Positions 55,602-64,000 of a DNA stretch of 64,000 nucleotides are shown here, one piece after another. The translations under genes and the position numbers were made by a program. The first letter of the stretch is position 1. Each line of letters starts with the position of its first letter. The notes below the pieces were generated by a model, which saw only the letters and a list, made by a program, of their open reading frames with translations, was not told where the DNA came from and did not search any database. This stretch comes from Leclercia adecarboxylata (GTDB lineage: Bacteria > Pseudomonadota > Gammaproteobacteria > Enterobacterales > Enterobacteriaceae): the NCBI RefSeq assembly GCF_006171285.1, contig NZ_CP040889.1, positions 1,240,001 through 1,304,000 on the forward strand. Direction: 5' to 3'.

Positions 55602-56365
55602 GGTAATGACTCCAACTTATTGATAGTGTTTTATGTTCAGATAATGCCCGATGACTTTGTCATGCAGCTCCACCGATTTTGTGAGCGACAGCGACTTCCG
55701 TCCCAGCCGTGCCAGGTGCTGCCTCAGATTCAGGTTATGCCGCTCAATTCGCTGCGTATATCGCTTGCTGATTACGTGCAGCTTTCCCTTCAGGCGGGAT
55801 TCATACAGCGGCCAGCCATCCGTCATCCATATCACCACGTCAAAGGGTGACAGCAGGCTCATAAGACGCCCCAGCGTCGCCATAGTGCGTTCACCGAATA
55901 CGTGCGCAAACCGTCTTCCGGAGCCTGTCATACGCGTAAACAGCCAGCGCTGGCGCGATTTAGCCCCGACGTATCCCCACTGTTCGTCCATTTCCGCGCA
56001 GACGATGACGTCACTGCCCGGCTGTATGCGCGAGGTTACCGACTGCGGCCTGAGTTTTTTAAGTGACGTAAAATCGTGTTGAGGCCAACGCCCATAATGC
56101 GGGCGGTTGCCCGGCATCCAACGCCATTCATGGCCATATCAATGATTTTCTGGTGCGTACCGGGTTGAGAAGCGGTGTAAGTGAACTGCAGTTGCCATGT
56201 TTTACGGCAGTGAGAGCAGAGATAGCGCTGATGTCCGGCGGTGCTTTTGCCGTTACGCACCACCCCGTCAGTAGCTGAACAGGAGGGACAGCTGATAGAA
56301 ACAGAAGCCACTGGAGCACCTCAAAACACCATCATACACTAAATCAGTAAGTTGGCAGCATCACC
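55602..56365 (-). mobile_element. IS1 element, both ends present (insAB)
   Basis: The ends are GGTAATGACTCC and GGCAGCATCACC; 764 bases against the usual 768. InsA starts at 56311 ([18 protein letters not shown]) and InsB follows by the normal frameshift, read as [20 protein letters not shown] to [16 protein letters not shown]. No flanking direct duplication: TGAAAAAAG on one side and TGGCAGCTG on the other. One side is lacA, the other an unrelated gene. Confidence 0.9.
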
Positions 56366-56475
56366 TGGCAGCTGAAAGTATGAATAATAACGCCCTGACA
56401 GGATATTTTATTGCACCCTGTCAAAAGTCATACATTCTTTCCCGGTTTTTGCTTTCTCATACCGGATAACTCTAT

Positions 56476-57606
56476 TTAAGGCTTAAGGATAACCTTCGTC
56501 CATCCTTCATCCCGCTCATCGAAGTGCTTATATCCGGCAGGAGCCTCTTCAAGCGAAAGACGATGAGAAATTATTTTGCCCGGACTGGCTTTATCGTGAT
56601 GGATGAGGCGAGACAGCTGACGGTTATAGGCCTTAACGTTCGCCTGGCCGGTACGGATTGCCTGTCCTTTAAACCAGAAACTCCCAAAATCAAATGGCAT
56701 CTTACCCTCTCTGGCAAGCTCCGATTCAGCCCCCGGATCCTGAGGAATAAAGACGCCAACCACACCAATTCCCCCGGTTGCTTTCGTCGACGCAACAAGA
56801 CTGTTCATGGTGACAGAGTTATCTTCATGGCCATGTTTGTTACAGCACTGATAGCCAACACATTCGCAGCCACAATCCGTACCGCGTCCATCCGTCAGGT
56901 CGAGAATTTTTTGTACAGCTTCATCGCCAGTAGCATTGATGCCCGTCGCCCCCATTTTTTCAGCCAGAGCCAACCGGTCTGTGTGCGTATCAACCACAAA
57001 CACCTGTGAAGCACCTTTAATGATCGCCGAATGAGCTGCCATCAAACCGACCGGCCCCGCGCCATAAATGGCCACGCTTTCACCGGGCTTCAATCCGGCA
57101 AGTGTTGCATGCCAGCCGGTAGGAAAATGTCAGAGAGCATCACATAATCATCTTCTTTTTCTGCCGCATCAGGGGGAAGAACAAGGCAGTTAAAGTCGGC
57201 AAATGGCACCCGAAGCAGTTCCGCCTGCCCCCCCTCCCAGGGACCCATTTCAGCAAAACCATAAGCTGCGCCTGCCGAACCCGGATTGGTAGTGAGACAA
57301 AAGCCGGTCAGACCTTTTTCACAGTTTTCGCAAAAACCACATCCCACGTTAAACGGCAGACAAACATAGTCGCCCACCTTAATACGTTCAACGCCTGAGC
57401 CAATTTCGACCACTTCACCCAGGTGTTTCGTGACCCAGAATCCGTCCCTGTTCAAAGCTGGTCCGGCCCTCATACATGTGCAAGTCCGACCCACAAATGT
57501 TGGTGGTGGTGATGCGGACGAGTACATCCGTGGGGCGGACAATTTTCGCATCCGGTACGTCTTTTACTTTTACATCATAAGGACCGTTGTAAATTACTGC
57601 TTTCAT
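56476..57606 (-). pseudogene. Zinc-dependent glutathione-independent formaldehyde dehydrogenase-like protein (frameshifted)
   Basis: About 376 residues. It begins MKAVIYNGPYDVKVKDVPDA and contains the catalytic-zinc motif TTNICGSDLHMYEGR, GHE, the structural-zinc cysteines GCGFCENCEKGLTGFC and the NAD-binding IYGAGPVGLMAAHSA. CECVGYQCCNKHG and the C-terminal DERDEGWTKVILKP resemble FdhA/AdhP-type formaldehyde dehydrogenases of Pseudomonas and of metal-resistance islands. Two shifts (near 57110 and 57420) break it. It gives the island a second formaldehyde route beside frmRAB. Confidence 0.8.
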
Positions 57607-57729
57607 GATCTTCTCCTTCTTGCGTGCGGAAAGGAAATGCTGCCCGGCGGATTGGGGTATCAATCGAGTTTAGCTGCCATAACAGATCTCGCGATCGGCG
57701 AAAGGACGATTAGGATGTTTCTTAACTAA

Positions 57730-57936
57730 GGAAGGTGCGAATAAGCAGGTCATTTCTTCCCAAGCTGACTCGCTGATTAAAATTTCGCGGATCTGGGCCG
57801 ATTTTTTTCCCGCAAACACATCGAATCAGCCTATTTAGGCGGCTTTTTTCCACCATTTCTGGCGTTATTTCCGGTTTTTACTGAGATCTCTCCCACTGAC
57901 GTATCATTTGGTCCACCCGAAACAGGTTGGCCAGGG
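57730..57936. mobile_element. IS5-type element end fragment
   Basis: Starts with GGAAGGTGCGAATAAGC, the IS5 terminal repeat, preceded by CTAA, the target type IS5 prefers. It continues through GTATCATTTGGTCCACCCG to CCAGGG, where the IS3 element at 57937 cuts it. No transposase frame remains. Confidence 0.75.
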
Positions 57937-59146
57937 TGAATCGCCACGGATAATCTAGACACTTCCGAGCCGTTGATAATACTGGTTTTCATATTCTGTC
58001 GGTGACATCTGTTCGCTAGAACCATGCCGACGCTTACTGTTATAAAACATTTCGAAGTAATCAAAATATCACTGCGGGCTTCTTCCCGCGTTCCGTAGAT
58101 CTTTTCTTTATCCGTTCACGTTTCAACAACTGGAAAACTTTCTGCAACCGTATCATGGCAGTTACCGCGACGGCTCATGCTACCCTCCGTGCCGTGTGAT
58201 TTCAGGAACGACTGCCACTCATGGCTTGTGTACTGACTGCCCTGATCCGAATGAACCAGCACCTGTTTTTCGGGATTACGCCGCCATACAGCCATCAGCA
58301 GTGCGTTCAGGACAATGTCCTTTGTCATCCGGGATTGCATGGACCAGCCGATAATTTTGCGTGAGAACAGATCAACAACAACGGCAAGATACAGCCAGCC
58401 TTCGTGGGTCCTGATGTAGGTTATGTCCGTTACCCAACGCTCATCAGGAGCATCCGGATTGAACTGTCGCTGGAGCCTGTTGGGTGACACGATACTGGCC
58501 TCGCCTTTACGTGCCCGCGGGCTTCGGTATCCGACCTGAGCCTTTATTCCGACACGTTTCATCAGTCTCCAGACTCTGTTTACTCCGCACTGTTGCCCGC
58601 TGTCACGCAGATCCAGATGGATTTTGCGATAACCATAGACGCATCCCGATTCCAGCAGAACTGTTTAATCTGTCCTGTCAGTCAGGTCTGCCTGATGGCG
58701 TTGTGAATGCGGCTGCTGAAGCGCGTAAAACCACTGGGATGAACATCCAGCACCCGACAGAGCAGGCGAACAGGCCAGCAACAGGAGTTGTCACGGATAA
58801 AGGCGTACCTCAGTCGGACAGCTTTGCGAAGTACGCCGCGGCTTTTAATATTGCCGTTCGTCGGTAACCCGTTTCAGCTCTTTCTGGAGACGGCGGATCT
58901 CGGCCTGAGCATCTGACTGTTCTTTATTAGTGGAAGAATCCGACCGTACTTCTTTATCCGTGCATAAAGGCTGTGGGTGGTGATATCGAGACGTGTTGCA
59001 ACGCTGGCAACAGAATAACCGCGATCAACAACCTGTTTGACTGCTTCAGTTTTAAACTCTTCAGGATAACGCTTACCGCTCATGGGCACCTCTCTTTAAG
59101 TCATCTTAAATGACTCTGAGGTGTCTGTTAAACGCGTGGCGATTCA
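57937..59146 (-). mobile_element. IS3-family element (IS51-like group), frameshifted
   Basis: Terminal repeats TGAATCGCCACG and CGTGGCGATTCA. OrfA (MSGKRYPEEFKTEAVKQVVD, then DITTHSLYARIKKYG) starts near 59083. OrfB includes NRLQRQFNPDAPDERWVTDI, VVVDLFSRKIIGWSMQSRMT and [10 protein letters not shown]. Resembles ISEhe3/IS3411-type elements from memory. Several shifts. It lies inside the 3' end of the gmtX-like gene. Confidence 0.82.
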
Positions 59147-59591
59147 CCTCGCGTCCTTCCGTTCAGTATAGCTCAGTCCCTGACACCACCGAGAACGGAA
59201 TGACGTCCCCTTTCTCCCTCCCGGTGTTGCGTTCAAGCTCCCTGACATACTGCTGTAAAAGTATAAGGTTATGTAACAGCTCTACATTTTCAGCCATCAT
59301 CTTTTGATTTCTTCCCTCAGCTCATTTCTCTGACGGCGATACTTTTCTTTCAGCTTGATCTGCTGCTCAATGCCCTGCTCATCAACCGGCGCGGTGCCCG
59401 CACGTTTTTCAGACTGCGGATAGCCTCCTGACCTGCCTGTACTCAGGACAGTTATAATTCAGGGTGCCGTTTGCCAGCCCTGCTCGTTTTCCACAGCATA
59501 CTGGCTGATACGCTCCCCTGATAACATCAGTTCCCTCAGGGCCTGCTCTGCTCTTGCCTGTGTTTTTAACCCCCGACTGTTCGTTCGTCAT
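59147..59591 (-). pseudogene. Third gene of a recombinase trio, GmtX-like, 3' end cut by IS3
   Basis: A small basic protein read across two shifts: MTNEQSGVKNTGKSRA, ERISQYAVEKRAGLANGTLN, then QQIKLKEKYRRQRNELREEI and a coiled coil MAENVELLHNLILLQQYVRE. An HTH followed by a coiled coil is the layout of TnpC/DUF6262-like accessory proteins in three-recombinase elements. It starts four bases past the stop of the preceding gene. The IS3 right end interrupts its C-terminus. Confidence 0.55.
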
Positions 59592-59594
59592 GCT

Positions 59595-62500
59595 CTATTC
59601 ATCCTTTTCAAAAAAGCGGACAGCATCTGCATAAAAATCTCTCTCAAGCATCAGAAAATCCCTGTCAGCCTGAGGAGCATTATTTCGCACGGCAATCTCC
59701 AGAAGGTTGTCATAATGAGCCATCCTGCGTTTCCACACGGGAACACAGCTCCGGCCAGCATGTTCTCACATCCCGGATTGCAGGACGCTGACTGAACAAC
59801 CGCCTTAAACTCGCAGTCACCAAGCAGGCCTTCATGCTGGGAGCAAGAATTAAGTTCCCGGAAGCTGAGAGAGTTCGGTATCAACCCTTTCAATCTCGGC
59901 AGCGAATGCCTGAGGATCCCCGGCTAAATGCGAAGCGTTGAGTGCACCGGACATATACCACTCCGTCATGCCTCTGATTAAGTGCTTAAACTGCCGGATA
60001 AGATCATTAGTAGAAATCAGATCAAGACGCCTGAGGTACAGCAAGTGAACGGCGAAACTGATGGGTTCGCAATGGCCAGAAAGCCCCTCCCGAATCTCCA
60101 TCCGCGTTCATCATCACGTATGTTTGGATTTAAAAGCCTGAACTCATCAATATGGTCACGTCGGATGAACAGATGGTGTCTTTTCACAAATTTCTTTGCC
60201 CACTCAGTCTGGCGCTGCGTCCCCATAAAGAGAGTTCCCATAGCGACAAACAACCCAGTCTTCGTGACTTCCACCTTCCGGGGCGAACTTATGCAACACC
60301 GAACGAAGTCCTGGATACACATCATAAATCAGTGAACCGTGCATCACGCCGCACTTCGCTGTGTCTCATCCCCGACATGGCCTGTATCACATTCATGACT
60401 TTTAACGTCAGCTCAAAATGCCGTGTTCAGCTTTATGTGATCAACGCCAATAAAATCAGATCTCCAGCGCTTATTTTTATGTACCGAGAACCAGCCCATC
60501 CCGGGGCAAGTGTCGCGAAAGCGCCCGAATTTCCCCGGCAACAATATTGTAGTAATACGCGGCCCGGTAATGGTATGCTTTTTGCTGTCCCTCTTTACGG
60601 GCTTCCAGCGACGTATAGTAAGGCGAATCATAAAACCGTTTATGATGCGCACAGCCGGGAAAACCCGTCAAAATCGAAATCACTGATTTCAGCATCCAGT
60701 TCAGTAATCAGCCCTTCCCAGCAGACATCTAAGACTGAAAGGCATACAATATGTCTGGTTTGAATCATCCACACTGTTGTAACTGTCGAAGCTAATATCA
60801 GGAAAGTAACCGTATTTTCGAAGACGGGTATGACCTGTCAGCGAATATCCGCCAGTCCATAAAGTAATTACGTAATGTTCTTTCAGAACGCTTCCTGCCG
60901 TGCTCATCCTCCTCCTTCATCTTTACAATGAAAGCATTCCGGACAAGCGGAAAACGAAGCTGAAACAGACTGCGATACCCCATAGACTCAATAATACGGG
61001 CTCCCGCCACAATGTTTGCACATTTCCGGATCAGTGACTGCGTCTTCGCGGTCCTGCCGACAATCAGAGCAGGCTGGCTGAGATGATTTTGGCTTCAAGA
61101 CGCAGTTCAGGATCCCGTATGCCTGAAAATTAACGGTTCTTAACGTTTCACCAATATGGGTTCTGACATAGCGATTGGTCCAGACATCATCCCTGAAATA
61201 AATATTCAGCGTCTCCTCATTGATAAAACGCATATCATGTTCATCTGAGCTGGCGATAACCGTTATTCAGACGTTCAAAGCTTTTGTTTTCTAGTGCCTC
61301 ACAGATGATATCCTCAGTCGGAAACTCATCCCTGAACGAAGCGGCGTTCCGGCAGGAAACTCCGCCATTCGACTACGGCTTACCTTTTTCTTCAAATCTG
61401 CCATACCAGCCACACCTTCTCGCTGAAGTTTAACGCGCGCTCAGGGTCGCCTCATCTACCAGCCCAAGCCGTAAATCAATCTTCAGGAGTAACGTTTCAT
61501 AACGCTCCACAGCATTGACCGAACCGATGTACAACGGTTTTCCATACTCGATAGCATGCCTGAATGACAGCAGGAGCCATACAGACTCCAGCGTTTCCAC
61601 AACGCAACTTTTTGAACATTCGACACAATGAGAAAAATCCGCACAAGCCTTTGGTGTCCAAATCGTTTTTGCTTTTTATAAAGCGCAATTCAATATCTGT
61701 AGGCGGCTCCTGCGATCGACATCCCGGCCATTCAATAAAGATCCACACCCTCATCGCTTCCACGCAGATCGATCCCCAGCTCATCAGCAACTTTTACCCG
61801 CTCGGATAACGCACGTGTCGCAATCCCCTGATTCATAAGCGTATCGTGCAGCACTGAAGTTCCTTCGCCCCCTGTGGGTTACCTGCAGCATAATTCCGCC
61901 TGTAAGTGCCCCAGTTATGCTGTGCTTTTCCGCCGTAATCAGACCATTCTTTAATGTTCTGTCCGTATACTGCTCAGACGTTTTGCGCCAGAAACGGTAA
62001 TTGATGGAAGCGAGGGATTAAGCTGCCGCATCGTGGCCCACGCCCCTCAGAGTTAGAAAATTTAGTCAGATGACTGGGATTAAGAGAATAAAGCTTACGG
62101 AATTTCACCTGCGGCTCACTCAGAAACAGCGCCTGTACCGGAGGGAGTTATCTGCGGAAACCAGATAGTTAACGATGTCGTCCTGAGCCTGATAAAGACA
62201 GAAACCAGTAATAGCCCGCACGTTTGGTCACATACTCCGATTTACCTATCGTCAGACGTATATACTTATTCGCTCTCCCTTATAAACATAATCAGTGCTG
62301 ATACCCTTTTCATCCAGATGTATATCATCCCGCGTCAGACCCAGAACCTGAGAGGTGTTTCCCATGTGTGGTAACAGAACAGAAAAGAAGTAAGAAAGTA
62401 ATTTTCCAGAACGTCCCTGATGATGATCTCTGCCCTGCTGACCCCGTTCTCTCCCGGATACCGGAAATACGCTTCATAAACAGGTGCCAGCAAAGACGGT

Positions 62501-63107
62501 GAGAAATGCCGCACCCCTTTTTCCGATTTAGCGATATGCTCCCGGATACATCCGCAAGGAACTCATTCATGGATGACAACTGCCTCAGGATCTGAAAGTT
62601 CATTCGTATAGCTATCCCTTCCTGTGCTGATACGTTCCTTTCGGTAAGAATTCATATTCATACCGCCTCTGAATCTGCCCGCCCGTAAGCAAAAACCGGT
62701 TGACCACGGACAAGTAGTGTCTTGCCATCCTGACTGAAATTTTTCGCCGACGAATATCGTTCATGAGATGTTTAATATACATTTCAACGCCTTCAGCCGT
62801 GCCATAGTCATACTGATTGACTGACTGCCATATAAAAACATATTGAGATAACGGAAAATGGTTAACCTTCCGGCGGGATGACAGAAGAAATCGTTTCAGA
62901 GAGGCAATAAAATCGCGTTTTCAGGGCGGGCAAGATGTGAATGTTCACTAAACCATCCGGGGAGCAACACATAATCTGAAAAATGAGCCTGAAGATAAAC
63001 GTCAAGTAAATAATATCGGTTCAGATCCCGCTGAGTGATGTGTCCGCTCGTCCCCATGACAGCACATTTTCGGCCATCCACGTTATCTGCGTTTCACTCC
63101 GGCTCAT
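59595..63107 (-). pseudogene. Second gene of a recombinase trio, GmtZ-like integrase (frameshifted)
   Basis: About 1,170 codons recovered from many overlapping minus frames. It starts MSRSETQITWMAENVLSWG, overlapping the preceding gene. It continues with FPLSQYVFIWQSVNQYDYGT, RISQ-like core segments, LTRDDIHLDEKGISTDYVYK and LTIGKSEYVTKRAGYYWF. Later come RFINEETLNIYFRDDVWTNR and a zinc-finger-like CSDCRQDREDAVTDPEMCKH, and the end is RDFYADAVRFFEKDE. The middle resembles a tyrosine-recombinase core. Size and order fit GmtZ of gamma-mobile trios. At least eight shifts. Confidence 0.5.
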
Positions 63108-64000
63108 ATATGGCTCCATCGCGACCTGCAGCACCGTCAATCAATGTCCATGACCCCGGCGACTGCATCAGAAATCTGGTTTTGCTGAAGAAAGACGATG
63201 TATTTCATCGTCGTATTTTCGCTTTTATGGCCCATCCAGTATTTTACTGTACAGCGCATTTGCGGCCTGATCGGGATAGCAACTCAGTGCCGAGCGTAAA
63301 AATGGGTCGCAAACGTTGCCCGCAAATCATGGGGTTTATGTCTGAACACATTTCCCGGAGCAGACCGGGCCGCGATGGCGAAAACTGTACCAGCGGGAGT
63401 AAAGGCTTTTCAGACATCCGTTTCCGTTTGCCATTAAAAATAAAGGCTCGTGCCGCCCTTCCCCACCCTGTCGTGCACGCCATTTTGGATCTTCTTTTCA
63501 TACTCCTCATCCGCCAGATAATCCAGAACCTGCTCGTACAATCGTCTGGTGATGAAGAGTTCTCGCGTCATCCCAAACTTCGTATGAACTCCGCATCTCG
63601 GACCAATATGAAGCCCCTGATGGTCAACTCAGATACAGGGACACTGGCAAGGTACTCTTCAGTAAAGAGTGACGACGGCAGGGTCAGCATTCATCCAGCC
63701 GTAGCCCACAATTTTCATCAGCACAATCATTAAACTGAACAACCCGGACTCAGATTTCAGTGCCTCACCCGGATATGAACCTCTGCATCATTCAGTGGGT
63801 TGATTGTCCTTTTGTTGTGCTGGTTATCCTGATGGCAAGATCCGAACTTATCACCTTGCGTCGCCCGTCAACGACTTTTCGACCAACGTAAAAATGAGCT
63901 GGCAGCCAGCTCACCACTTGCCCAGAAATACGTAAAACCGTCGGATAACGCTGATGTACACCGCCGCGGTGGATGAGGCGATGCGCCCCTGCCTTACGGC
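63094..64000 (-). pseudogene. First gene of a recombinase trio, tyrosine recombinase (GmtY-like), partial
   Basis: C-terminal 300 or so codons; the start lies off the right edge. The catalytic boxes of a tyrosine recombinase are clear after allowing one shift near 63285: INPHDLRATFATHFYARH (His-x-x-Arg) and WMGHKSENTTMKYI (His and nucleophile Tyr). An upstream segment reads RELFITRRLYEQVLDYLADE. It ends AAGRDGAIYEPE and overlaps the start of the next gene by 14 bases or more. Likely the enzyme that integrates the island. Confidence 0.72.

Overview
The window reads as an Enterobacteriaceae chromosome, most likely the Enterobacter/Leclercia/Lelliottia group. It is GC-rich, carries a cobalamin-synthesis locus, and preserves the familiar order yghX-yghZ-yqhA-yghA-exbDB-metC-yghB-yqhC-yqhD-dkgA-ygiQ. 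Everything is read from the sequence and from memory of protein families; no search was run.

Backbone (1-30.3 kb). From the left: the start of cobU and all of cbiP; a five-gene peptide-type ABC transporter operon with a terminator-like hairpin between the binding-protein gene and the first permease; a RelE/HigB-HigA toxin-antitoxin pair bracketed by a perfect 34-bp direct repeat; yghU; two overlapping orphan binding-protein genes, MolA/BtuF-like and ModA-like, behind a good ModE operator; a PAS-GGDEF diguanylate cyclase overlapping a FucR-like regulator; a chemoreceptor behind a sigma-28 promoter; an autotransporter; then the yghX-to-dkgA block, interrupted by three unknown small genes between yqhA and yghA. 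Fur and MetJ sites are visible before exbB and metC. REP units and GC-rich hairpins sit between several genes. No gene in this part is broken.

Island (about 30.34 kb to beyond the window end). ygiQ is cut inside its radical-SAM cysteine motif, and its 5' half does not appear again in the window. The island then holds a small membrane protein and a large KAP/YobI-like membrane P-loop NTPase; an orphan HipB-like regulator; a complete IS66 element with an 8-bp target duplication; an IS1; an frmR-frmA-VOC-frmB formaldehyde cluster; a graveyard of IS3, IS110, IS66 and IS903 elements; a pcoE remnant; a truncated rclA; an E. coli-like lacIZY operon with lacA cut by a second IS1; a glutathione-independent formaldehyde dehydrogenase; IS5 and IS3 pieces; and at the right edge three overlapping genes resembling a gamma-mobile trio (GmtY, GmtZ, GmtX) of tyrosine recombinases. 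These are the best candidate for the enzymes that moved the island.

From about 31 kb onward nearly every gene, including lacZ, lacI, frmA and the transposases, carries small indels. This is either heavy decay or, more likely, poor consensus quality, so broken status there is provisional. The most promising unexplained items are the KAP NTPase with its small membrane neighbour beside the island end, the ModE-controlled orphan binding-protein pair, and the repeat-flanked toxin-antitoxin cassette.
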